Assembly (NCBI RefSeq): GCF_001673535.1
Contig: NZ_LZLY01000143.1
Span: forward strand, 1 to 64,000
Length of the DNA stretch: 64,000 nucleotides
Direction of reading: 5' to 3'
DNA from: Mycobacterium sp. 1081908.1
GTDB taxonomy: Bacteria > Actinomycetota > Actinomycetes > Mycobacteriales > Mycobacteriaceae
Shown one piece after another: positions 34,544-43,099 of this stretch (the stretch's first letter is position 1; each line of letters begins with the position of its first letter). Position numbers and translations under genes: made by a program. The notes below the pieces were generated by a model. It was not told the DNA's origin, did no database searches, and saw only the letters and a program-made list of their open reading frames with translations.

Positions 34544-35950
34544 ATGAGCGACCTTCAGTCTCAATTTTCGGCCCTGAAGCGAACCGCTGATCCGGACGTC
34601 GCGGACGCCATCGCGCGGCTGATCGAGGACGGCGGAGATCGTGAGCTGAATCGAATCAACGCCCTGGACTTCTCCAAACGCACCGGCTTCGACGAAGAGA
34701 AGGTGATTTCCGGCTTCCTGCATGCCGCGCGGCTTGGCCTGTTCGATCTCACCTGGAACGTGCTGTGTCCCGGTTGCAGTGGCGTGCTCGACGCGCATGA
34801 CACGCTGAAATCGCTGCGCGATGACGACTATCGCTGTGGATTATGCGCCTGCGGCTATGAGCCTTCCGTCGATGAGCAGGTCGAGGTGGCGTTTACGGTC
34901 AGTCCGAAGGTCAGGCGGATTGCCGCCCACGATCCCAACACGCTCCCGCTATGGGACTACTACACGCAGGTGTTCTGGAGTTCAGGCATCGATCTCGGCA
35001 AGGATTCTTTTGCTTTGCTGACCGGGGAAGCGACGTTGGATGCGATGGAGCTGGCCGCCGGCGAAAAGGCTGTGCTGTCGTTGGATCTTCCGCCGCAATT
35101 CATCATCGTTTTCGAGCCGGTGACGCATACCGCACATTTCATCGACGTCCAGGGCGAGCCGATCGAGGAAACTCAGCAACTCGGGCTGACCTTCGACAAA
35201 GCCCATCCGCCGACCGAGTCGATCACCTTGCGACCAGGTCCGTTGCGGCTCGCACTCGACAATCGGTGCAGCGTGCGGACACTGCCCACCGTCTTCGTCG
35301 CCGACGCGCTCCACGATGTGCTGGCCAAGCGCAGGCCGTTCCTCACCGCCAAGCGGATGCTGTCGAACCAGACGTTTCGCGATGTGTTCAAGGCCGACAA
35401 TCTCACGATCGATCAGCGCCTCAAAATCACCTCGTTGACCTTTTTGTTCACCGATCTCAAGGGGTCGACTGCGCTTTATGAGCGGGTTGGCGACCTCGCG
35501 GCGTTCGACTTGGTGCGCGCGCACTTTCATGCGCTCCTGGAAATCATCGCGGCCGAAAAGGGCGCCGTTGTCAAGACCATTGGGGACGCCGTGATGGCGA
35601 CCTTTATCCAGCCGGACCACGCGCTCGCCGCGGCCTTACGGATGCGCTCCGCAATGGACAAACTCAATGCCGAGCGCGGCAAGCGCGACCTGATCGTAAA
35701 GATCGGCATCCATGAGGGGCCGTGTCTCGCGGTGATGCTGAACGAGCGGCAGGACTATTTTGGCCAGACCGTCAACATCGCGGCGCGGGTGCAGAGCCTG
35801 TCGACCGCGCAGGAGATCCACCTCACCGGTCCCGTGATCGACGCGCCGGGCGTCGCCACCATCCTGGAGAAGGAGGCGATCCGACCGGTTCGGAAGGAGG
35901 CCGCCCTGCGCGGCATCGCCGACAAGATGGTTGTGTACGAGATTCCATAG
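34544..35950 (+). CDS. Class III adenylate cyclase with N-terminal DUF5939-type region
   Basis: A 468-residue cytosolic cyclase. The N-terminal 280 residues hold a cysteine pair CPGC (75-78) and a second CGLC (98-101), a possible zinc ribbon, and match the DUF5939-type architecture. The cyclase domain begins about residue 298: metal aspartates D304 (FTDLKGST) and D348 (KTIGDAV), adenine-specifying K344 and D404, and transition-state N411 and R415 (NIAARV). All six catalytic positions are present, so it is likely active on ATP. GGTGGAG precedes the ATG. Base composition is clearly lower in GC than the neighbours, with many TTT, TTG and GAT codons, suggesting transfer from an alphaproteobacterium-like donor. 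No effector gene sits beside it. Confidence 0.85.
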   Translation: MSDLQSQFSALKRTADPDVADAIARLIEDGGDRELNRINALDFSKRTGFDEEKVISGFLHAARLGLFDLTWNVLCPGCSGVLDAHDTLKSLRDDDYRCGLCACGYEPSVDEQVEVAFTVSPKVRRIAAHDPNTLPLWDYYTQVFWSSGIDLGKDSFALLTGEATLDAMELAAGEKAVLSLDLPPQFIIVFEPVTHTAHFIDVQGEPIEETQQLGLTFDKAHPPTESITLRPGPLRLALDNRCSVRTLPTVFVADALHDVLAKRRPFLTAKRMLSNQTFRDVFKADNLTIDQRLKITSLTFLFTDLKGSTALYERVGDLAAFDLVRAHFHALLEIIAAEKGAVVKTIGDAVMATFIQPDHALAAALRMRSAMDKLNAERGKRDLIVKIGIHEGPCLAVMLNERQDYFGQTVNIAARVQSLSTAQEIHLTGPVIDAPGVATILEKEAIRPVRKEAALRGIADKMVVYEIP

Positions 35951-36092
35951 CTCGCCGACCTGACGGGCGGGAATCACGTGAAAGTGTCTGCAGACAGCGG
36001 TTTTCGGTCTTCCTGCGTGCCGACCTCAGCGCTGGACCTCGGTGGCACGTTCGGAAACTTCTGCGTCACTGTGATCGACGAGGCCCTCGGCC

Positions 36093-36098
36093 TATCGT
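36093..36098 (+). promoter_or_regulatory. -10 box for leaderless TIGR03085 gene
   Basis: TATCGT ends 6 bases before ATG 36105. A ribosome site is absent. Confidence 0.45.
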
Positions 36099-36104
36099 GG
36101 GGCG

Positions 36105-36740
36105 ATGTCGATAGCCCAGCGCGAACGTTCCGCCATCGTCGGAATCATGCGGGCGGTGGGACCGGATGCTCCCACGCTGTGCGAGGGGTGGACCACCCGC
36201 GACCTTGCCGCCCACCTGGTCGTGCGCGAGCGCCGCCCTGATGCGTTGCCCGGCCTCGTGTTCGGGCCGCTGGCGTCACACACTGTGCGCGTGCAAGACC
36301 GGTTGGCCGCCACCACGCCATACGAGGACCTGGTCGAACTGCTTGCCTCGGGCCCGCCGGTTCTTTCGCTGTTCAAGGCGCTCGACCCGCTGGCAAGTAT
36401 CCACGAGATGTTCGTCCATCACGAGGACCTCCGCCGTGCGCAAACCGGCTGGGAGCCAAGGGAACTCGATGCAAAAACCACAGCCGCGGTGCGCCGGCGC
36501 ATCCCTTGGGTCAGCCGGGTCGGGCTGTCGAAGTCAATGGCAGCGCTGCCCGCTCGCCTGACGCTGAACACCCCCGACGGTCAGACGGTGGTGGCGGTCG
36601 GTAACGGTTCGCCGGTAACCGTGACCGGCGAACCGCAAGAACTGTTGCTCTTCGCGTTCGGCCGCAACGCCGTCCACGTCGACTTCAGCGGGGACGACGA
36701 GGTGGTCGCCGAGGTGCGGGCCGCCAAGCGGGGCTTTTGA
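36105..36740 (+). CDS. TIGR03085-type metal-binding protein (DinB/MDMPI-like)
   Basis: A 211-residue protein of the actinobacterial TIGR03085 family. Its N-terminal four-helix bundle resembles mycothiol-dependent maleylpyruvate isomerases (ERSAIVGIMRAVGPDAPTLCEGWTTRDLAAHLVVRERRPD, broken over two helices) and has metal histidines in DLAAHLV and FVHHEDLRRA. The C-terminal 80 residues form a small separate beta domain. Enzymes of this fold use mycothiol or divalent metal; the reaction for this family is unknown. Confidence 0.75.
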   Translation: MSIAQRERSAIVGIMRAVGPDAPTLCEGWTTRDLAAHLVVRERRPDALPGLVFGPLASHTVRVQDRLAATTPYEDLVELLASGPPVLSLFKALDPLASIHEMFVHHEDLRRAQTGWEPRELDAKTTAAVRRRIPWVSRVGLSKSMAALPARLTLNTPDGQTVVAVGNGSPVTVTGEPQELLLFAFGRNAVHVDFSGDDEVVAEVRAAKRGF

Positions 36741-36859
36741 GCGGCGCCCGCGTGACGTCTTGCGACGCTAGCCGCTGTCCGGTGCACGACACGGACGCGG
36801 TTTGATATCACTTCAAACACGCCATCTTTTAACACCAGTCACGTTGTTAACATCACGCG

Positions 36860-37684
36860 ATGGACTTGTCGGCGTGTCTAAACCTCCGGCGGCCGCGCCC
36901 AATTTCCCGGCGTGACGTATTGCGCTACACCATCGCCATGTCCGCACTGCCAGGATTGTCCGCGGCGGCGGCAGGTTACGCCGTCCCGACGGCGGCTGCC
37001 GTCCCGACGGCGGCCGTCGCCACTCCCAAACTGATCGACTTCGCCATGCGCCAAGTTCCAGCGGAGCAGATTCGAGCTGCCGGCTACGCCGGCGTCATCA
37101 ACTACGTTTCGCTGTCGCGCCCCGGCTCGTCCATGGGTGCCAAGCCGATCACCCGGCCTTACGCCGAGCAGCTGACCGCTGCCGGGCTGATGATCGTCAG
37201 CAATTACCAGTACGGCAAGCCAGGCGGGACAGCACCATCGGACTTCAGACGCGGGTTCGACGGCGGCGTCGCCGATGCTCGCACCGCCTGGAAGCTGCAT
37301 ACCGCGGCGGGTGGCGGTCAGAGTGCCCCGATCTTCTTCAGTGTCGACGAGGACATAAACCACGACACCTGGAACAACCTGGCACTCAAGTGGTTTCGCG
37401 GAATCAATTCGGTGCTGGGAGTGCAGCGCACCGGCGTCTACGGCGGTCTCGATGTCTGCAAATGGGCCGCCGAGGACGGCGTCATCGGTAATTCGCGGAC
37501 CCCCGGCCGCCGGTGGGCGTGGCAGACGAAGGCCTGGTCCCACGGTCAGGTCGACCCCGCCGCGGTCCTCTACCAACGGGTGGTGAGCACGGCGTCGAAC
37601 CCTGGCCCAGTAGTCGGCGGACTCGAAGTCGACGTCAACGACGTCCTTGCCGACGATTGCGGTCAGTGGAACCTACATCCCTGA
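36860..37684 (+). CDS. Tat-exported DUF1906 protein (Rv2525c-like)
   Basis: A 274-residue protein with a twin-arginine signal SRRDVLRY at about 17-24, a hydrophobic stretch and cleavage near the alanine-rich linker. The linker contains a direct repeat of GCCGTCCCGACGGCGGC, coding VPTAA twice. From about residue 55 the DUF1906 glycoside-hydrolase-like TIM barrel begins: KLIDFAMRQVPAEQIRAAG, YVSLSRPG, IVSNYQYGK, PIFFSVDED and the late EVDVNDV. Rv2525c is the M. tuberculosis relative, a Tat substrate affecting the cell wall. This copy has its own promoter region with a TTTGA/TCAAA repeat. Probably acts on envelope polysaccharide; catalytic activity unproven. Confidence 0.8.
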   Translation: MDLSACLNLRRPRPISRRDVLRYTIAMSALPGLSAAAAGYAVPTAAAVPTAAVATPKLIDFAMRQVPAEQIRAAGYAGVINYVSLSRPGSSMGAKPITRPYAEQLTAAGLMIVSNYQYGKPGGTAPSDFRRGFDGGVADARTAWKLHTAAGGGQSAPIFFSVDEDINHDTWNNLALKWFRGINSVLGVQRTGVYGGLDVCKWAAEDGVIGNSRTPGRRWAWQTKAWSHGQVDPAAVLYQRVVSTASNPGPVVGGLEVDVNDVLADDCGQWNLHP

Positions 37685-37722
37685 GCCTGGGGCGTCGTTA
37701 TCCCTCGTCAGCGAGCCTTGAC

Positions 37723-37754
37723 TGACGATATAGTCGTATGTGACGATTTCGTCA
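37723..37754. promoter_or_regulatory. Two operator-like palindromes upstream of P450 gene
   Basis: TGACGA-TT-TCGTCA at 37741-37754 is a perfect 6-2-6 palindrome. Eighteen bases to the left, TGACGATATAGTCGTA repeats the TGACGAT half-site at 37723 and forms ACGA-TATAG-TCGT at 37725-37737, overlapping a TATAGT -10-like box. The layout suggests a dimeric regulator binding two sites one helical face apart. It lies 79 bases before the chosen P450 start. Confidence 0.5.
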
Positions 37755-37832
37755 TCCGGGTGCGACCTACGCAGCACCCTCGTCCTGTCCGTGCACGCGG
37801 GCGGGCATCGACCTCAACAATTAAGGCGATCT

Positions 37833-39023
37833 GTGGTGCACCGACCTCGCGACATTCCGTCATACCGGCCTGACGTCTACAGCACCTCGGCCATCCTCGA
37901 CCCTTACCCGCACTACCGGACTCTGCGACGACTTGGCCCCCTCGTCTGGCTACCTCGCCGCCGGATGATCGCTCTGCCCCGGTACACCGAGTGCAAGGCC
38001 ACCCTGCGAGCCGACGACGCGTACCTCTCCGGACATGGCGTCGCCGCCAACGCTGCTGCCAACCGGTTGTCCCGCGGCACCACGCTCAACAGCGACGGCG
38101 CCGACCACGACCGGCGTCGCAAGCTCGTTGCCCACCGGCTGATGCCCAGGGCGCTGCGTGGAGTATCCGCCGCTGTGGAAGCCGCGGCGGGCGCCATCGT
38201 CGACGTCGCGCTCACCAGGGGCCGGGTCGACGGTGTCGCCGATCTGGCGACCGCGCTGCCGCTGGCTGTGGTCCCGGATCTGGTCGGCTGGCCGCAGGAC
38301 CAACGCGAGCACCTGATTCCTTGGGCCGCCGCGACCTTCGACCTCCTCGGACCGCTCAACCGTCAGGCGATCCGAGCCATCCCGCGCAGCATGCAGATGC
38401 TGCGCTTCGCGCGTGCTGTAGTGCGTGACCGAAACGTCCTGCCCGGCAGCATGGCTCACGAACTCTTGGCTGCCGTCGATGAAGGCAATCTGTCGTTCGA
38501 GGACGTGCCGCCGCTGGTAATCGACTACATCGCACCGTCGTTGGACACGACGATCAGCGCCATCTCCAGCGCGATCCACCTATTCGCGACCCACCCCGAG
38601 CAGTGGGAAGTCCTCAGAGCAGAACCAGAGTTGCTGTCGAACGCGATCAACGAGGTGGTGCGGTACGAATCCCCTGTGCGGGCGTTCACGCGGAAGACCG
38701 CCCGCAATACCTCTATAGCCGGAACGAACATCCCCGCCGGAACCCGATTACTGGTGCTGTATGCCTCGGCCAACCGCGACGAACGCGAATGGGAGACCTC
38801 TGAGGTGTTCGACATCCGCCGTGACGCTGGACGGCACATCGGGTTCGGCAACGGCGCTCATGCCTGCGCCGGCCAGGGTCTCGCCAGGATGGAGACCGCC
38901 GCCATCCTCTCCGCGATGCTCGAACGCGTCAAGCGCATCGAGGTCGACGGGACTCCAAAGTGGGCAGTCAACAACGTGATTCGGCGGCTCGAGGCGCTGC
39001 CGGTCAGGCTGATTGCGGCGTGA
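37833..39023 (+). CDS. Cytochrome P450
   Basis: Haem monooxygenase of about 396 residues. The haem ligand is Cys345 in FGNGAHACAGQG, the ExxR motif is NEVVRYESP and the I-helix has IAPSLDTTISA, with APSLDTT replacing the common AGxDTT; the acid-alcohol pair (D-T) is kept. Length fits soluble bacterial P450s. GTG 37833 is chosen because AAGG lies about six bases upstream; the frame stays open back to 37740. No ferredoxin or reductase gene is adjacent, so redox partners must come from elsewhere. It is preceded by an operator-like palindrome pair. Substrate unknown. Confidence 0.85.
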   Translation: MVHRPRDIPSYRPDVYSTSAILDPYPHYRTLRRLGPLVWLPRRRMIALPRYTECKATLRADDAYLSGHGVAANAAANRLSRGTTLNSDGADHDRRRKLVAHRLMPRALRGVSAAVEAAAGAIVDVALTRGRVDGVADLATALPLAVVPDLVGWPQDQREHLIPWAAATFDLLGPLNRQAIRAIPRSMQMLRFARAVVRDRNVLPGSMAHELLAAVDEGNLSFEDVPPLVIDYIAPSLDTTISAISSAIHLFATHPEQWEVLRAEPELLSNAINEVVRYESPVRAFTRKTARNTSIAGTNIPAGTRLLVLYASANRDEREWETSEVFDIRRDAGRHIGFGNGAHACAGQGLARMETAAILSAMLERVKRIEVDGTPKWAVNNVIRRLEALPVRLIAA

Positions 39024-39256
39024 CCTCGTTGCCGGACAGCCCAGGCATCGCCTTTGTCGGCCGGCGCGCACATGTGCCCGGCAGCGCGTCGCCCGAATCA
39101 CCCCGGACGGCCCGACAATGGTCGAGCCACAGCTCCCTGCGCGGACCAACTCACCTACCGATTCGCCTCACCTCGGCCTGACGAGCTGGTGGGAGCGGGG
39201 CGCGAAGGGCCACTCCGTCAGTCAACGAGCGCCCGAATGAATGCTGTCTTGCTTGG

Positions 39257-39330
39257 TGGAGCTAAGGGGACTCGAACCCCTGACCCCCACACTGCCAGTG
39301 TGGTGCGCTACCAGCTGCGCCATAGCCCCA
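39257..39330 (-). tRNA. tRNA-Ala (anticodon GGC)
   Basis: On the minus strand the sequence begins GGGGCTATGGCGCAGCTGG and ends TTAGCTCCA. The acceptor stem pairs GGGGCTA with TAGCTCC, the anticodon stem is CCACA/TGTGG with loop CTGGCAG (anticodon GGC), and the T arm has GGTTCGAGTCC. All stems pair. It reads GCC alanine codons. CCA is not fully encoded. It lies between the P450 and MFS genes and marks the right edge of the block that differs from M. tuberculosis. Confidence 0.93.
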
Positions 39331-39382
39331 AGTCGTGCCCATCGAAGCTACACCACCCGCTACCGTCCTTCAAAGTTGCTGG

Positions 39383-40609
39383 TCAGACGGGCTCGAGCGC
39401 CGTACGCGTCTCCGGCGCCGGCACCCAGGCGACGGCGGCGATCAACAGGACAACCCCGCTGATTGCGAACGCCCAGCCGTAGCTCAGCCGCTCGGCGACC
39501 CAGCCGACCGCTATCGAGCCGACGATCGCGCCCAGATCCGACGCCATCTGCACCGCGGCCACCGGAGTGCCCGCGCGCGCCTCCCTGCCGAGGATGTCGG
39601 CGACGGCGGCCTGCATCGGCGACATGAAGATGCCCGTCGTCACACCGGACAGGCACCCGACCGCCATGAACGCCGGCAGCGACGTCGCGACGCCCAGCCC
39701 GGCGGTGGCCACACCGGACGCCGCCAGGCCGACGATCAACAACGTGCGCCGCCCCATCCGATCGGACAGGTAGCCGCTGGGGATGACCGCCAGGGCGTTG
39801 CCGGCCGCGAACGCGGCGAGCACCACGCCGATGACGCCGACGCTTCGGCCCATGACGTCGGAAATGAACAGCGGGACAAGCGCGACGCGCAGCCCGAACG
39901 CCGACCATCCCATCGCAAAATTCGACAACAGCGCCGACCGATACGCGCGGAACCCCAACGCCTCACGGATCGTCACCGTCGATCGCGTCGGCGGCAGGGG
40001 CGCGGCCAGCGCCGAGTTCCGCAACCCGTAGAACAGCACCACCACCACACCCAACAGTGCGACGCCGTAGACGATGAACGGAGCCGTCAGCCCCCAGCCC
40101 GCGGTCAGCGCGCCGACCGCCGGCCCGCCGACCGCGCCGATCATGAACGAACTGGTGAAAATGCCCGCGATTCGCCCGCGCGCATCGGGCGGGCTGATGT
40201 GGATCATCAGTCCCAGCGCCGAGACGTAAAACAGCGTCGACCCCACGCCGCTGATGGCGCGGAAAAGCAACAGTTGCCAGTACGCCTGCGAGAACGCACA
40301 CGCGGCCGTCGACACCGCCACGATCAGCAAACCACCGATGTAGATCCGCCGTTCGCCCAACCGTTGTGCCAACAGTCCGCTTATCGGTGCGAAACACAGT
40401 CGGGTCAACGAGAAGACGGTGACCAAGAAAGTCACCGCCTCGATGCTGACCCCGAACGTGCGGGCGAAGGTGGGCATCGCCGGCGAAATGACGCCGTAGC
40501 CCAGTGCCACCATGATGTTGGCCCAGCTGAGGATCCAGACTTCGCGCGGAAGCCGCGCAGAAGAAGAGCCGCGTCCCCCCGGGCGGGCAAGTCGGAGGGA
40601 ACAAGTCAC
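39383..40609 (-). CDS. MFS transporter (12-TM)
   Basis: A 408-residue membrane transporter with about 12 hydrophobic segments. Motifs include ISGLLAQRLGERRIYIGG (motif A) and IPSGYLSDRMGRRTLL for the second half. GTG 40609 overlaps the pgmA stop by four bases (GTGA), so it is the second gene of a pgmA operon. The N-terminal cytosolic segment MTCSLRLARPGGRGSSSAR is basic. Possible substrates are sugars or drugs; the coupling to pgmA may hint at carbohydrate. Confidence 0.82.
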   Translation of the reverse strand: MTCSLRLARPGGRGSSSARLPREVWILSWANIMVALGYGVISPAMPTFARTFGVSIEAVTFLVTVFSLTRLCFAPISGLLAQRLGERRIYIGGLLIVAVSTAACAFSQAYWQLLLFRAISGVGSTLFYVSALGLMIHISPPDARGRIAGIFTSSFMIGAVGGPAVGALTAGWGLTAPFIVYGVALLGVVVVLFYGLRNSALAAPLPPTRSTVTIREALGFRAYRSALLSNFAMGWSAFGLRVALVPLFISDVMGRSVGVIGVVLAAFAAGNALAVIPSGYLSDRMGRRTLLIVGLAASGVATAGLGVATSLPAFMAVGCLSGVTTGIFMSPMQAAVADILGREARAGTPVAAVQMASDLGAIVGSIAVGWVAERLSYGWAFAISGVVLLIAAVAWVPAPETRTALEPV

Positions 40610-42246
40610 CCAATGACTTTATTAACCACCTCGCGCGCGGCTTCCTGCACCTCGGCCAAATGCTCAGATCCGTTGAACGATTCCGCGTAAATCTTGTAGA
40701 CGTCCTCGGTGCCCGACGGCCGCGCAGCAAACCATGCATTGGCGGTCGTCACCTTCAGCCCGCCCAGTGGCGCACCGTTGCCGGGGGCGCTGGTCAGCTT
40801 GCCGGTGATCGGCTCCCCCGCGAGCTCGGTGGCGGTCACCTCGTCCGGCGAGAGCTTGGCAAGGCGCGCCTTCTGGTCCCGGTCGGCCGGCGCGTCGACG
40901 CGCGCGTAGAACGGCGTGCCGTACTCGTCGGTCAGCTCCCGATAGCGCTGCGACGGGCTCAAACCGGTGGCCGCCAGGATCTCCGAGGCCAGCAGCGCCA
41001 GGATGATGCCGTCCTTGTCGGTAGTCCACACCGAGCCGTCACGCCGCAGGAACGACGCCCCCGCCGATTCCTCGCCGCCGAAGCCGATGGTGCCGCCGAT
41101 GAGGCCGTCGACGAACCACTTGAACCCGACCGGCACCTCGACGAGCTTGCGGCCGATGCCGGCCACCACCCGGTCGATGATCGACGAACTGACCGCCGTC
41201 TTCCCAACGCCGATGCCGTCCGGCCACAAGGGGCGGTGGGTATAGAGGTAGTCGATCGCCACCGCCAGATAGTGATTCGGGTTCAGCAGCCCCTCGTCGG
41301 GCGTGACGATCCCGTGCCGGTCGGAGTCGGCGTCGTTGCCGGTGGCGATCTGGTAGCGGTCCGAGGTGGCGATGACGCGGATGAGCCCAGCCATCGCGTC
41401 CGGCGAGCTGCAGTCCATCCGGATCTTGCCGTCGTGGTCGAGGGTCATGAACCGCCACGTCGCGTCGACCAACGGGTTGACGACGGTCAGGTCCAGGCCA
41501 TGCCGCTGGGCGATCTCGCCCCAATAGTCCACGCTGGCGCCGCCGAGCGGGTCTGCGCCGATGCGCACCCCGGCCTCGCGGATGGCGGCGACGTCCACCA
41601 CGTTGGGTAGGTCGTCGACATAGGTGCCCAGATAGTCGTAGCGCTCGACGCTTCCCAGCGCGCGGGACAGCGGGACCCGCTTCACCTCCGCACCCCTGGC
41701 GCGCAGAATCTCGTTGGCCCGCTTGGCGATTGCGTTGGTCGCGTCGCTGTCCGCCGGGCCCCCGTTGGGGGGGTTGTACTTGAAACCGCCGTCGGGCGGC
41801 GGGTTGTGCGACGGCGTGACGACGATCCCGTCGGCCAGCCCGTCAGTGCGGCCGCGGTTGTGGGTCAGGATGGCGTGGCTGACGGCCGGCGTCGGCGTGT
41901 AGCGGTCGCGCGAATCGATCATCACGACGACGTCGTTGGCGGCCAGTACCTCCAGCGCCGACACCCACGCCGGTTCCGAAAGTCCGTGGGTGTCGCGGCC
42001 GATGAACAGCGGTCCCGTGGTGCCGTGAGCGGCGCGGTATTCGACGATGGCCTGGGTGATGGCCAGGATGTGCGCCTCGTTGAATGCGCCGTTGAGCGCC
42101 GACCCGCGGTGACCCGATGTGCCGAACACCACCTGCTGCGCAACGTCGTCCGGGTCGGGCTCGATCGAGTAATACGCCGTCACCAGGTGAGGCAGGTCGA
42201 CGAGGTCTTCGGGCTGGGCCGGCTGACCGGCGCGCGGGTGGGCCAT
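40606..42246 (-). CDS. pgmA: Phosphoglucomutase
   Basis: Interconverts glucose-1-phosphate and glucose-6-phosphate. The catalytic phosphoserine is in VVTPSHNPP (Ser146 from ATG 42246), metal binding is in TGNDADSDRHG, sugar binding in FGGEESAGASF and phosphate binding in ARPSGTEDVYK. It matches M. tuberculosis PgmA (Rv3068c) closely in length and N-terminus (PRAGQPAQPEDLVDL). The ATG at 42246 is preferred over 42255. It transcribes away from the crcB pair and is coupled to the MFS gene. Confidence 0.94.
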   Translation of the reverse strand: MAHPRAGQPAQPEDLVDLPHLVTAYYSIEPDPDDVAQQVVFGTSGHRGSALNGAFNEAHILAITQAIVEYRAAHGTTGPLFIGRDTHGLSEPAWVSALEVLAANDVVVMIDSRDRYTPTPAVSHAILTHNRGRTDGLADGIVVTPSHNPPPDGGFKYNPPNGGPADSDATNAIAKRANEILRARGAEVKRVPLSRALGSVERYDYLGTYVDDLPNVVDVAAIREAGVRIGADPLGGASVDYWGEIAQRHGLDLTVVNPLVDATWRFMTLDHDGKIRMDCSSPDAMAGLIRVIATSDRYQIATGNDADSDRHGIVTPDEGLLNPNHYLAVAIDYLYTHRPLWPDGIGVGKTAVSSSIIDRVVAGIGRKLVEVPVGFKWFVDGLIGGTIGFGGEESAGASFLRRDGSVWTTDKDGIILALLASEILAATGLSPSQRYRELTDEYGTPFYARVDAPADRDQKARLAKLSPDEVTATELAGEPITGKLTSAPGNGAPLGGLKVTTANAWFAARPSGTEDVYKIYAESFNGSEHLAEVQEAAREVVNKVIG

Positions 42247-42326
42247 GGTTATCAATTCTGCGCGTTGCTGCAGTCGCGTGTCCCTCTATGCTGCGAAGCG
42301 TTCATCCGCTGGAAAGGAAGCGATGC

Positions 42327-42725
42327 GTGGCACGACCCGACTATCGCGAGCTGGCCGCGGTTTTCGTCGGCGGCGCGATCGGCGCCCTGGCCCGCGCGGC
42401 GCTGAGCACCGTCCTGGTCCGCGACACCGGCCAGTGGCCGTGGCCCACGTTCATCGTCAACATCGTCGGCGCCGCGCTGGTCGGTTACTTCACCACCCGG
42501 CTGCTGGAGCGGCTGCCGGTGTCGAGTTACCGCCGCCCGCTGCTCGGCACCGGATTCTGTGGCGGCTTAACGACTTTCTCGACGATGCAGGTCGAAACCG
42601 TGCGGATGATCGAGCACGGCCACTGGGTCATGGCCGCGGCCTACACCATCAGCAGCATCGTGCTGGGGTTCCTGGCCGTCTACCTCGCCACTGCTTTCGT
42701 TCGCCGAGTGCGGGTGCGCAGATGA
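42327..42725 (+). CDS. crcB: Fluoride channel subunit CrcB (first of pair)
   Basis: A 132-residue membrane protein with four helices that exports fluoride. Family landmarks are GGAIGALARAALS near the N-terminus and LLGTGFCGGLTTFSTMQVET in the third helix. Length equals M. tuberculosis CrcB1 (Rv3069). AAGGAAG lies six bases before GTG 42327. It overlaps the second crcB by ATGA, so the products are made together and probably form a heterodimeric Fluc channel. No fluoride riboswitch was seen upstream. Confidence 0.9.
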   Translation: MARPDYRELAAVFVGGAIGALARAALSTVLVRDTGQWPWPTFIVNIVGAALVGYFTTRLLERLPVSSYRRPLLGTGFCGGLTTFSTMQVETVRMIEHGHWVMAAAYTISSIVLGFLAVYLATAFVRRVRVRR

Positions 42726-43090
42726 CGACCGTCCTGGTCTGGTCCGGCGTCGCGCTCGTCGGCGGCATCGGCTCGGTGCTGCGGTTCGTGATCGACCGCG
42801 CGGTGGCCCGCCGGGCGGCCCGGGCTTTTCCGTTCGGGACGCTGGCGGTCAACATCAGCGGCGCCTTCCTGTTGGGTTTCCTCGGGGAGCTGACGCTGAG
42901 CAAGGACGCGGCGCTGGTCGCGGGGACCGGCTTCGTGGGCGCGTACACCACCTTTTCCACGTGGATGCTCGAAACGCAGCGCCTCGGCGAGGAGCGCCAG
43001 ACGTGGACGGCGCTGGCCAACATCGTCGTCAGCGCCGCGCTTGGCATCGCCGCCGTGGTGCTCGGGCAGTGGGTGGCGTCGCAGGTTTGA
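42722..43090 (+). CDS. crcB: Fluoride channel subunit CrcB (second of pair)
   Basis: A 122-residue partner with GGIGSVLRFVIDR, FPFGTLAVNISGAFLLGF and GTGFVGAYTTFSTWMLET, the family's pore segments. It starts within the stop codon of the first subunit. Orthologue of Rv3070. Two diverged subunits suggest antiparallel assembly with fixed orientation. Confidence 0.9.
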   Translation: MTTVLVWSGVALVGGIGSVLRFVIDRAVARRAARAFPFGTLAVNISGAFLLGFLGELTLSKDAALVAGTGFVGAYTTFSTWMLETQRLGEERQTWTALANIVVSAALGIAAVVLGQWVASQV

Positions 43091-43099
43091 GCCCGGCGC

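Noticed and set aside
35978..36241. Small plus-strand ORF overlapping the TIGR03085 start
   Set aside because: It is out of frame with the TIGR03085 gene, whose family match and promoter box are stronger.
39068..39077. GCACATGTGC palindrome after the P450 gene
   Set aside because: Only 10 bp, no link to a promoter, expected by chance in a window of this size.
39335..40690. 451-codon plus-strand ORF across the MFS gene
   Set aside because: Its translation is charged low-complexity sequence complementary to the transporter.
42247..42326. Fluoride riboswitch upstream of crcB
   Set aside because: The short leader lacks the conserved riboswitch core; only a ribosome binding site is visible.
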